A DNA stretch of 64,000 nt from Liolophura sinensis (lineage: Eukaryota; Mollusca; Polyplacophora; Chitonida; Chitonidae), in assembly GCF_032854445.1 (NCBI RefSeq), contig NC_088300.1, positions 23,231,608 through 23,295,607 on the forward strand, written 5' to 3'. The number at the start of each line of letters is the position of its first letter. The first letter of the stretch is position 1. Below, in pieces: positions 12,166 to 25,400 of this stretch. The notes beneath the pieces were generated by a model. The model was not told the DNA's origin. It did no database searches and worked only from the letters and a program-made list of their open reading frames with translations. Both the position numbers and the translations under genes were made by a program.

Positions 12166-13403
12166 ATGGAGGGAGGTGCAGACATCGAATCTTTTCTCAA
12201 CAAAGTTGAAGAAATAGGTATTGAACGGTGATATTTTCTTTCATTATTATGGAATGCAAACAATCATGCCTAAAGAAAATGCGTAATAGCTCATAGTTGT
12301 TTGTTATTTACTTTTTCATTTTCACCAAACAGTTGCCAACACTAGGGTGGCAGAACTGACAGTTGTTGTTGCATTGAATTAGCCAGTGTAAGTGACTAGT
12401 TCTGCATGACGGCACCTTCGCTCCGATGTTATTTTAAATCACTACGGTACCGTCATGCAGCCTTATATTTACTTTTCTTGGAGTAGTGCCAGAGCTCTGT
12501 CAACTCGCACCTTAGGCAGGTGTAGTGTGTCTCCTGTGGAAGTACAGACCTCCACAAATATGTGCGCTACAATGTCGGTGGCCTCACCTTTAGTCACGAG
12601 CAACCTGCCGGTCTCGAAGACCATTGCCCCCATGTTAAAACGAAACAAACCAGTAATGGCGACCGCATCGCATATTTGAGCACTGACTCTGGTACTGTCA
12701 TAGAATTTGGCTCCGTTTAATATTTTACAAAAGTGAAAAAATAATGAGTTTTGACCACAAGGGTGGAGAAAGTTTTTGACTAGTATGGTAGTTCATATAT
12801 GTGGGGGTGAAAAATTACAGCAATTGTAGGCTTCGAAATGAACTGTTGGGTAGTCCGAGATTGTATTGACATTAGGTTTGGCAAAATTTTATTTGGCAAT
12901 GGATGGCCCCAAACCAGCATCGGAGCGTGCTGCATTTAAAAACTTGATGCAGTAGCCGTGGCAGTCTGTCACAACGTTTGAGACAAAAAGTATCTGTTGA
13001 CTGATTTTTCATAAGCACAAGTCGATTTCTTAGATTCTTTGGTGATGCTCAAAGCAAATGGCTGTACTGACACTCTTAACATGTTTTATAACTCTTGTAG
13101 TCTCGGGCTATGTGTTGGGGTGGGTAAAGTGCAGCTTCAGTGGAAACTCTCTACACTCAGGAGGCGACATTGTTTACTCTCACCATGGCCATCGTGGTGG
13201 ATAGGTCTTGTTATAATGTTAAGCGATGATCTTCAAGTTAAGCAGGCCCTGAGAAATAAAGGTAAGATCTGTACTTTCTTAGCAGACATAAGATAAGTGC
13301 CTGAGGTGCCACGTCGCAGAACTCCGGCACTGCTCCAAGAAAATTGAAGCGAAGATTGTATATATATATATATATATACTTGATTACCTCAGCCGTATGC
13401 AGA

Positions 13404-13467
<64 letters not shown>

Positions 13468-16400
13468 CATATATATATATGGCTCTGCATATGGCTGAGG
13501 CAGCCATGTACAACTTACGATTACATGAAGATCAGGCAGCGAATTAGTCGGACTACACTGACTGTTGATTGAGGAATATGTGGATAGGCCATAATCATTG
13601 CTCCTCAGCCTACAGGGAGAGACCCACATCCCTGGACTCACTGTTGACTTTATTTCAGATGGTGGAAAATTATGATGCTATAAACTGATTCCAAAAAATT
13701 GGAATCCCATATACTATCCTCTTAATTTATCTGCTGGTACAACTTCAATCTTCACATTGAATCCAATCCGATAGGAACAAAGAACTTTATAGTAATTCTA
13801 CAGGTAAGTTTAGGTACCATCAGCGCAAACCTAGTTTATTGATCTCTGTTCAGTCGAGTTAGCATTCGGAAATCTGGGGCAAGTTTTTTGAGAGTTGAGG
13901 ATGGACTCAGTGTTACGATAAATGTTAGAATTCTAAAATAGCACACTGAATCTGTCTTGATGTACTAGGGCTTCTCCAGTCCGGTTTCCTCCCTCACGAT
14001 GTTAGCCACTGTCTTTTAAGCGAAACATTCTTGAGAAGGGCATAAAACACCAATCATGCCAAATAAATAAATAAATTAAAAGTTCATTTTTTTCAATATA
14101 TTTTCTGTTGCAGAATCTATAGTTAAAGGATTAAACTCTAGCAAAGATGAAGAAGTTAAGGTGGCAGTACAAAAAGCTGATGAGAAGCTGGCACACATCA
14201 AAGCACAGGCTGAGGATATCTCATCTGAATGCAAGACAGGTAAGCTACATATACATGTAAATCTCACAGAGGTAAAAATGTATGTTTGAGTTCAAATATT
14301 CTCTATAACGGCTAACAGTTAGTCTGATTCAGTCTTCACAGGTCAATAACCCTCATCTTCATTACTATGTTTGTACATGTACATGTACATATTTTGAACA
14401 AAATATCATCAAAATGTTCCTTAGCTGGGCAGATACATACATGTATATGTATTAACTTGTTCTTGCATATTGGAAAGTGTAGCATATATTGTACTTGTAA
14501 ACCTGGAATTAACACAGTGAGGAAAGTGGGCGTTCTCATACATGGAATTTTAAACTTCTCATGTTTCCACTGTTGTTGGCAGTCGCTCGCTTGTTGTTGT
14601 GTGAAATTTGTTGGAGATCGCTCGCCTTCCACTAGTGTGACATGCTACACATGTTTTCCCTTAACTGGCCAAAGAAAACAAAAACACTTTCTTTTTTCAG
14701 GTGTCAACAGGACTGTGATAAATAAATCTGTGAAGGATGAATTTGGTGATCCCAAAATCCAATCTGGAATGTCTCAAGGTAGGTCAAACGTTATACATAC
14801 CTGTATATCACACACTATACCGTCGTACCATTACTTGTATGCATGTTTTTGACATGCTTTATTTCTTACTGTGTTAAGAATTGTTTATGAAAGCCATGGA
14901 GGATGATGCAAAGGAAAGAGCACAGAGGAGAAAAGTGAATGAGAAAGCAGCAACTAAACTTAAAGAGGAGGGCAATGAAGAATTCAAGTCTGGAAATTAT
15001 GAAAAAGCAGTGGAATTATACTCTAAGGTTGGTACTGTAGAAAATTCCTTAAATTACATATACTCATTTACTACAATGTTTTACATAAATGTGGAATTGT
15101 TTTTTAATGCTGTCCATAGATGTATGGATTTACATTCCTCACTCTGTACTTTTTTTATGGCCGAGGGGGTTGTTGCGCCAGCATGGCGCAATGACCCAGG
15201 AGGCTCTCACCAATGCAGTCGCTGTGAATTCAAGTCCAACTCATGCTGGCTTCCTCTCCAGCCTTACACGGGAAGGTCTGTCAGCAACATGCAGATGGTG
15301 GTGGGTTTCTCCCATAATCTTCCTGATTTTCTTCCTCCATAATGCTGGCTGCCGTTGTATAAGTGAAATATTATTGAGTACAACATAAAAACACCAATAA
15401 TATCCATATATTTTATACTAATTAAAGCCATTAAAATGTACTGAGTGCATTATTTGACTCTCACAGTATAAAATATTGTTATTCCAGGCCTTGAACAAGC
15501 ACAGAGACAGCCACGTACTGTACACTAACAGAGCCATGGCCTTGATTAAACTACAGAAATACCAGGAGGCGCTCTCTGACTGTGATTGGGCTCTGAGGGT
15601 ACTGTCATGTTATCATTACCTCTAGATTTAACACTGTGGCTCTAGATTTTTCATCTGCTCTATACAGCTGATGCAAAAGCTTAATTTGCTGTACAGACCT
15701 TTAGCCATGGTTATGTCAAAAACTGACTAGTGCAGCTTCTACAGTGTTGTAATGTATCAGTTTAATTGTAACATCGTACTGTCTGAAATGTTACATCATG
15801 ATGATAGGCTTGGAAAGGAATATTTAACGTTAATAAAATGACATCTAGGTTCTGCTGGCAGACATTTGACGTGTCCCCGTTGTTGTGCCCTCTACCCATT
15901 ACCAATTAAGCCATCATGAATAACCAAAACTGATATTGTTAATCAAGGAGGCAGAGGTCACTACTGTTACATTAGTTAAACAGTATTATTCTGACTCCAT
16001 TTGTACAGGACCAGTAAGTCCCATTGGGACATTACAGTACATTAGATATAAATAAAGTTCACTTCCTTTATATTAAGTCATGTTAGTATATAAACGTGCA
16101 TTATTAGAAAGATAAATCTTCAGTAACATATATCTCTTCTTATCTCCTAGTGGCCTCAGTGTGTATGTGTAGCCCACATGTTAAGATCTGTTTCAGATAG
16201 TAATACTCTGAATATTTTCATTCCAGGCATTCCCCAACGCTACAAAAGCCTTTGTGCACCAAGGCAAGGCATATTTGGCTTTGGGCAACTTTGATGAAGC
16301 TAGGAATAGTTACAAACAGGGCCTACAAACTGATCCCAAGAAAAAGAAAGTGTTTGAGGGTAAGCCTTCACTGTAAAGCTTCTCATTGAGAATGTTTTGC

Positions 16401-19400
16401 TTTAGTTTAGTTTCCGTGTTGATCGTAAGCTAATATTATTTGCTTCTGCAACTCATGAAACAGCAATTCTTTAGGAATTAGTCTTTCTGATCCCTAGCCT
16501 AACAGTCCATCGTGAAGAAAATACTTTGTTGTGGGTAACCCATCCCTTTAAGAAAAGAAAGGGAAGGTCAGTATGGGAATATTTGGTTTTTATTCTGGGT
16601 AAGAGTGAAAATAGAGTCCAGGAATGTCCCAATAAAAACGTTTTGAAACGGTCGGTCAGGTTACCACCAACAAACATATTTTTAATGATGGCCTAAATGG
16701 ACAACATCTGTGTACATATACAGGAGGCCCTGTCTCAGCTATGTTCCTTAAACTATGTATTGTTTTATTGAGTTATTAACCAGTGTTAAAAGGTGATTAT
16801 TTATACTTCATCAACAGATTACCTGGCAGAAGTAGACAGAGTTGAAAGGGCCAAGAATCAAGAGGAAAAAGTGCAAGAGCTGTTTGATTCAGGCTCAGAA
16901 GAAGCAGGTGGCCTTGTTGAGCTTCTAGAGAAAGTAAAGAAAGCAGATCAACTGCCATTGTTCTATGCTGGTGGCTTCCGTGTCATTGCCAAGTTACTGA
17001 CTGGAGGTAAAATAACTTTAGGGGATTGTAGTGTATGTCTTATATTCATCTCTTTACATGTGTGTTGTCTGTTTTATAGTGTATTTGTGACATGCAAAGA
17101 ATGTTGGCTTAAATGTGTCTGGGGAGTGGTAGAATTTTTGGATGACTTTAATCAGGTGGATGTCAAGTGAATATTTTACACTGAATTAATTTATTTAATT
17201 ATTTGATTGGTGTTTTACGTGGTACTCATATTTCACACTTAATGAATGTGCACACATCTAGTGATGAACTTTGCCAAGTAAAGTAGTTGGGGCAAAAAAC
17301 CCTATAGGCTATTGTTCATTCCTACTTGTGTGATAGCAGTTAGTGGGCAAGCTGGTAACAAAGTAATAAGTGATTTGGCCCTTATGCACATTATTTGCTG
17401 TTGTGCGCAAAAATATACTTTTGATTATTTATTTTCTTTTCCAGGCTAAAATCTGTGCTTTGATCAAAGCTATATGCTTATTAGGATTGGTATATGTTTA
17501 CTCCACATACATTAACTGGAAAAATCAAAATGGCTCAAAGACTACATATCTGAATGTCATTTGCCTGTTTCATTTCTCTTCAGAGATAGAGAAGACCCTG
17601 TTCAGGACACAAGGTGGCCTCCGCATTCATGTAGACCATCAAACAGTTCAAAGGTAAAACTAGAAAATAACAACACCTGCATTAAGCCTACATTTGTTCA
17701 TGATGCAAATGTCAATTAATGCCTGTTCCAACCTCCATCAGTATACTGGCAGACTGATGTAGTTTGTGTAGTTCAGGATCAGAAAGGTGGTTTGTTCAGG
17801 GGTCAGTTTCATGAAGCTTTTTTGATAAGTAACATTTAGCTGAGTGCACTGTATACTTGTATACAACATACATAGTCATGGTTGTTAAGGATTCACCGGG
17901 GTTGGGTTTAGTTGGCGAGATTGTGTTTTTTTTGTTGGGCACAAAGTGTTTCAGACTTCATTTAGTTCAGAGATAAACAAGATCATGTGGTGTCTTTGAA
18001 ATATGTGCTGTTTTTGGAACAGTGTTAATTTATTTATTTAATTGGAGTTTTATGCCGTACTCAGTAATTTTCAATAATGCCACGATGACCAACGTTGGAA
18101 TGAATCCAGACAGAGCCTCAGAGAAACACATGACCGACCACAAATTACTGCCAGACCTTCTCAAATACTTCCGAAGAGGAAGCCAGCATGAGTTGGACTT
18201 GACCTCACAGCAGCCGCATTGGCGAGAAACTCCTAGGTCATTGTTCTTTGCCAGACACTAGACTTGGCCATGGAAGCTCCCAGAACAGCATTAAACACCA
18301 GTCAGCTGGATTTCTGTGGTACATAGCGACTTCTGCAGTGGCTCATTCCTCTATATTGTGATTGTTTATTGCTGTACCTGGACCTTTAGCTTAAAGCAAT
18401 TTATGTATCTGTTCACTGATATGTTTCTCTCTTTCTTGTTTGTAGGTGTCTCTCTGCCTCCCCCAGAAGTCTGTCCCAGGAAGAACTGGACCTGTTGAGC
18501 TCAGTTCTGGAACTCTTATCTCAAGCTTGTTTTGACAATGGTATGTTGTGTATGTGTTTGTTTTTGGCATTGTTATTACATGTACATCCACACTGTACTT
18601 CCCATTGAAGAGGTTATATTTTAGCCAGTATTTGTTTGTCATTAAATTTTGATTGTGATTCATATCCACAAATATTTTCAGCGATTCTTCACCATGGACC
18701 TTAGGATAGAATTGCAGAGTGTTTTCCCTTGGTCTGTAATGTGGGAATTTGTATATTTTGCTACAGCAGACTTATATGCTCTCATAGTGCTTTCTGGTTC
18801 TAAGAAGTAAGTTAATGAATATTGTTCATGGGTTGATGTGGAAGGTGAGGTCTATCAGTTGTCCTTATTCCATTCATCTGTAAATGCAGATGATAACAGT
18901 TGCTTGACAGAAGTATGTGTAAAAAAATCATGTCAGCAAATCCAGCCAAAAGTTTCAAATTGAAAATTTACAAGAGAATGCAACAAAATCAGCAGAGGAA
19001 TCTGGCGTACCTAATAAACAACATCACAAATCTGTGCAACATATGACTGTAATGTGTTTTGATTGGACAGAGACGAGTCAGGAGCAGATCCTGGAGGTGG
19101 GAAATCTACCAGCCCAGTTACCAAACTTCCTAGATGCCAAACTCAAGGGTCAAGGACACCATCTGAAGGAGGCCATTGTGTCATTCTTACACTGTCTCTC
19201 ACTTACTAACGTGGGCAGATGCAAAATTGTCCAAAGCTTTGAGCTGTCAAGGTAAAATTCACAAGTTTTGTTAGTGAAAGGCTCAAAACATGATTCATTG
19301 AAGAATATATGATTATTTTCAACACCTTGCTATAAAATCTTCCTTTAAGCTGGTGATCAGTTTTATTCATGGAGTATAAAAGCGATGTGCACAAGGACAA

Positions 19401-22400
19401 CAACAATGTCTGGCAAGTTACCAATAGCCTTTCCCACATGTGATAGAAATGTACAAATATGCACACCATATTGGTGGAAGACGTGGACATCACGTATGTC
19501 AGACTGAGCCTTGTCACCCATGTCACATAGACAGTGAGAACAGGGAACAAATGAGCTCAAAATTAGAATACTTGAATAATAAATTAACCCCGTGTGTCTG
19601 AGCAACACAAATGCCATTTTTGTCCAGTCTTGGACCAGCAGAAGAAAATACATTAGCCTCAAATGCACTTGGTTTAGTGGTGCTGACTGATGACTGCCTC
19701 CTTTAAGATGTACATGTCATGTACAGTCATGGAAAAAATTATTAGACCACTCATATTTTCTTTGGTTTCTTGTTCATTTTAATACCTGGCAACCCTAAAG
19801 GTGTATTAACCGAAGATTACAATGAATACGACAAAAATCCAGCTGATTCCATAATACTTTGTCGTATTTGATATGCTTTAAGGTCATTTGTATTCCTAGG
19901 GTGTATGCGAGACAATTTCATGCTTTCAATTTACATGCAGACTTACATAAAGAGTGGTTTCCTGTTTACATGTAGGCTTACATAAATAGGGGTCTCTTGT
20001 TTATATATTAAGACGCAGCACAACTCGTTAGTTGTCAGCTCTCATAATGCCTAAAATGAAAGAATTATGTGGAGTTAGAAAGGCAGCCATCTTGGCACAG
20101 CTGGATACTGGATTGAGCGAGCGACAAGTGGCCAAAAAACTGAAGATCTCTAAGACAGCAGTTCATTACACCAAGAAAAAGCAAGCCGAACATGGTACTA
20201 CAAAACTGCTAGCTGGTCGAGGCAGGAAACGTCTTTCTACCCCACGAGATGACCGAGCACTCATCCGGTCCTGTATCAAGAATCGTCGTCAGACCTCCAG
20301 AGACCTTAGAAATGAGTGGGCATTGTCAACAAATGTGACTTGTTCAGCAAGAACAGTTCGAAACCGACTTCTTGAAGCTGGTCTAAAGTCGCACAGGGCA
20401 CGGAAGAAGCCCTTCATCAACGAGAGGCAGCGGAAGGCCCGCTTGCGTTTTGCGAGGGATCACAAGAATTGGACTGTTGATGATTGGGCTAAAGTTCTCT
20501 TCAGTGATGAATCCAATTTTGAGTTGATGCCTACTCCAGCCAACTTACTGGTTAGGAGGAAGCCTGGGATGCCTACAAACCAGACTGCCTTGCTCCTACT
20601 GTAAAGCATGGGGGTGGATCAGTGATGATCTGGGGTTGTTTCAGTATGGGTGGAACAGGACAGATGCAGTTGTGTGAAGGGAGAATGAACCAAGTCACAT
20701 ACAGAGCTACTCTTGAAAACAGCCCTCTTCCATCAGCTGCTAAACTCTTTCCTGGCTCGAATGACTGGATTTTCCAACAAGACAATGCCCCTTGCCACAC
20801 GGCAAGGTCAGTTAAAACCTGGATAGAGAACCGGAACATTCGAACCATGAATTGGCCTGCTCAGTCACCTGATCTGAATCCAATTGCAAACCGGTGGAAT
20901 ATTATCAAGTTCAAAATGGAGAACCACAAGCCCAAAAACAAAGCAAATTTGTTCGAATTTTTGCAACAGGAATGGGCTGCTGTGGCCGCAGGGCAATGTA
21001 ACAAACTGGTGGAGAGCATGCCAAGGCACATGGCTGCAGTCATCAAAAACAATGGGCATGCAATCAAGTACTAACTCCCGTGTGAGACTGAGAGTCATGT
21101 GACTACGTGACTAGGAGACAGGAGAAAAAATGAAATGCCAAAATGTTTTTGAGAATACAGTTGCCACATCTACAGATGTATGAACTTAAGTGATTTTGGT
21201 CATTGTCAAGAAAGTCATAGAGAACTGATAGATATCACCTCTTAAATAAAACCCTTATGAACTATTTCTGTTTTCATCACTTTCTTTGCCCAAACAAATG
21301 TTCCTTCAGTTGTGCAAGGTTTTAAAATGAACAAGAAATGGGAGAAAGCAAGGGTGGTCTAATAATTTTTTCCGTGACTGTATGTATATAATTTTTTTTA
21401 TGCAATATTACAGTGTTTGTACAATTTATTTGAAATAATAATTGCGTTTGTCATCAATAGAGTATGCCAAATACACTGAAATATGCCTTTATAATAAAGT
21501 TTGGATTTGTTCTTTATCATTTAATTGGCTTTGTTTTCTTCAGATTGACCAACTGGGCATTTGCCTGTACCCAGTCAAATGTGCCTTTGGCTGTGAATGC
21601 TGTAGGAATGCTGAATAACCTAGCTCTGGACCAAAGGTAAGATAAACATTACTGTGTAAACATACTGTGAAGTAAATCCCTCTACTGGTTCACTTACAGT
21701 TATGAGAGTTTATGGCTATGTGGGTTGGCATGGTCATGTGGGTTGGCATGGTCATGGTTGGGCTGGGATGGGGTGGGGTATGGAGGGGTGTAGGAGAGAA
21801 CTTCTGAATGGCAGTGCATTCGTTCTGTATGTACATGTAGGGACAGTTTATCAATTAGGTTTAAGTACATGTGTGAGACTAATCCGTGTTTTCCACTGAC
21901 AGATTTAGACAACAGATGAGAGATGTCATTGAGGATCAGGTGGTTCCGGCATTTGAAGCACTCATTGTAAGTACATACCTTAGCTGGACTGCCTCTTAAT
22001 GCAGAACAGTTTGAGACAGAAACCTCAAACATGTCATGGTTTGAGAAATTCAGCCTAATGGTAACATGATCCATGCTCTGTTCCCTAATAAAAGCAATGG
22101 ATGGATCCCACATGCCCACAGGCCCAAAAAAACAGACACTTTTCCTTCTTTATCTATGTAAGCATTAAAACATTTTCCTAATCTTTAGGGTCCTCCGTGG
22201 CTCAGTTGGTTAGTGCACTAGCGCAGCGTAATGACCCAGCGTAATGAGTCTCTCACCAATGCGTTGGCCATCTCTGGCCATACATGGCAAGGTCTGCCAG
22301 CAACCTGCAGATGGTCATGGGTTTTCCCGGGCTGTGCCCGGTTTCCACCCACCATAATGCTGACCGCCGTCGTATAAATGAAATATTGTTGAGTATGACA

Positions 22401-25400
22401 TGAAACACCAATCAGAAAAAAAAAAAAAAAAATCATAATCTTTATCTCAGCAAGCAACAAAACATTTTGCTAATGTTTATCTCAGCAAGCAACAAAACAT
22501 TTTCCTAATCTTTATGTCAGCAAGCAACAAAACATTTTCCTAATCTTTATGTCAGAAAGCAACAAAGCAGACACTTTCCCAGTTTTTATGCCCAAGCTTT
22601 ATCTCTGCAAGGAGAAGAATCCACACTTTCCAAACCTTTATTTCTGCAAGGAGAACAATCCACACTTTCCTAACCTTTATGTCTGCAAGGAGAAGAATCC
22701 ACACTTTCCTAACCTTTATCTCTGCAAGCAGAACAATCCACACTTTCCTAACCTTTATCTTGGCAAGGAGAAGAATCCACACTTTCCTAACCTTTATCTC
22801 TGCAAGCAGAACAATCCACACTTTCCTAACCTTTATCTCGGCAAGGAGAAGAATCCACACTTTCCTAACCTTTATCTCTGCAAGGAGAAGAATCCACACC
22901 TTCCTGAGCTTTATCTCTGCAAGGAGAAGAATCCACACCTTCCTAACCTTTATCTCTGCAAGGAGAAGAATCCACACTTTCCTAACCTTTATCTTTGCAA
23001 AGAGAACAATCCACACTTTCCTAACCTTTATCTCTGCAAGGAGAACAATCCACACTTTCCTAACCTTTATGTCTGCAAGGAGAACAATCCACACTTTCCT
23101 AATCTTTATCTCTGCAAGGAGAAGAATCCACACCTTCCTAACCTTTATCTCTGCAAGGAGAAGAATCCACACTTTTCTAACCTTTATCTCTGCAAGGAGA
23201 AGAATCCACACTTTCTTAACCTTAATCTCGGCAAGGAGAAAAATCCACACTTTCCTAACCTTTATCTGTGCAAGCAAAAGAAAAAGTCTTGCCTAGTTGT
23301 TGAAATGTATTTTTGTTTTATATTAATACTGGATCTCTTATTTTAGGAGAAGACTTGTGGCTCTACCTTAGCTGTGTTACCCTCCAGAATCCACACCTTC
23401 CTAACCTTTATCTCGTCAAGGAGAAGAATCCACACCTTCCTAACCTTTATCTCTGCAAGGAGAAGAATCCACACCTTCCTAACCTTTATCTCTGCAAGGA
23501 GAACAATCCACACTTTCCTAACCTTTATGTCTGCAAGGAGAAGAATCCACACTTTCCTAACTTTTATCTCTGCAAGGAGAACAATCCACACTTTCCTAAC
23601 CTTTATCTCTGCAAGGAGAAGAATCCACACCTTCCTAACCTTTATCTCTGCAAGGAGAAGAATCCACACTTTTCTAACCTTTATCTCTGCAAGGAGAAGA
23701 ATCCACACTTTCTTAACCTTAATCTCGGCAAGGAGAAAAATCCACACTTTCCTAACCTTTATCTGTGCAAGCAAAAGAAAAAGTCTTGCCTAGTTGTTGA
23801 AATGTATTTTTGTTTTATATTAATACTGGATCTCTTATTTTAGGAGAAGACTTGTGGCTCTACCTTAGCTGTGTTACCCTCCAGTATTCACATGGTGGTC
23901 AATTTGGCAGGGGATGGCATCATTCGTAAGAAACTGATGAGAAAAGATTCTCTTTGGAAAACTTGTATTTCTGCTCTGGTAAGCCTCACATCTCTTTATA
24001 CATATGTGAAAAAATGGTTGTTGTTTTTTTTCCATTCACTTGTTCCACCCCATTGTTGGTTTTGCAGTAACACCTCAACAGTTATGAATGCTATGTCTTA
24101 GAGTTGTTTTTTCATGAATGTCTCAAATCCCAAGAGGGAGTAAGGTGTAAAACACCAATAAATAAATAAACCAAATCCCAAGAGTCAAAATGTTGGTTTG
24201 TAGAATGAAAGCCTAAATATAGGTTTCCCAGGAATGTCTTTAAGACATAAGACTAAATGTTGGTATGGCTGAAATGTCTCTAACATCATAGGATTCTTTC
24301 TAAATTGTTGGATTTTGCATGACCTCTCATATGGTTCATCCTGAAAATTGTTTTGGCAGGAATGTCTCCAAGATTAAAAGACAGCCAGAATGCTTTTTCT
24401 TTTGTACAGGACCATTTTTCAGATCGTAAGACTCAGCCCCTGATTAGTGAGATCCTCCAAGCTATTCTGGCCCTTTTGGTCAACATGAGTTCTGAGGTCA
24501 GTCCTCAACTTGGTGACCATGCCTACAGCTGCTGTGTGAGCTGCTTGACCCTTACCACACCACCCTGCTCACATCAGGTGGTAGAGAGGTGTGTATGTGT
24601 GCTCAGTCTGGCCCTACCTCACTCACCAGAGGCCGTGGACTGGCTCACCAAGCACTCACATCTTCACCTCTTGCTCACCTCTATACAGGTATGTACATGT
24701 ATACTTAAAATGACACTTGTCAGATTATGTTAAAAGTTCTGATTGTAGGTCCATAAGACACATGCAGAATGTTACCACTGTTAATTTTTTTCACTGTTGT
24801 TTAATGCCATACCCAAGAGTTTTCCACTTGTTGCATATGATTATGTCCTCTCTGGACATACGTAGGTCTGGCACTAACCTCCCGCCATAATGCTGGCTGC
24901 CATTTTGTAAGTGAAATAGTCTGGAGTATGGCGTAAAACATCCATCAAATATGTAAATAAATAAATATATGATCACCTTAAAAAAAATAGCTCACCATTT
25001 ATGCATGCAGATAATAACCTTTTCATTTTTTGGGGTGATAACATTTCATTGTGGATTCTAATACTGTGTGCTCAACCTGACCAGGTTTCACTCATCCGAC
25101 TTGAAATGTCAACACCATCAAGTGAAGAAGTTGTTATCCATGATCTAATTCTTATGTAAGTTCTAAAGTGGTTTAAATAATGGTTTTTACATTGTCTTCT
25201 CCACAAGATGAGCAGAGTTTTTGAAATCAGGGTCTGGTTAGAAGTTTACATGAGTCTTGTTGATGAAGTATCTTGGAAATGTTACAACGTCAATTTTTGT
25301 ATTAGGTATTTGTTAATTTGGTTCTGATTCAAAACAGTTTATTGAGCAGAACATGCACAATATAAAAATTGATTGTACCATTTTTTTTTTGTTCATGTGT

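Noticed and set aside
22549-23843. Long 13-residue repeat proteins on both strands
   Set aside because: They arise because the DNA repeat is 39 bp and stop-free. No start, splice or homology support apart from the decoy exon noted.
25085-25156. Exon-like stretch between TTC12 exons 14 and 15 (acceptor ACCAG, donor GTAAGT, encoding VSLIRLEMSTPSSEEVV)
   Set aside because: It ends in phase 2 and would put a stop into exon 15. Direct joining of 24688 to 25406 keeps frame and matches the family.
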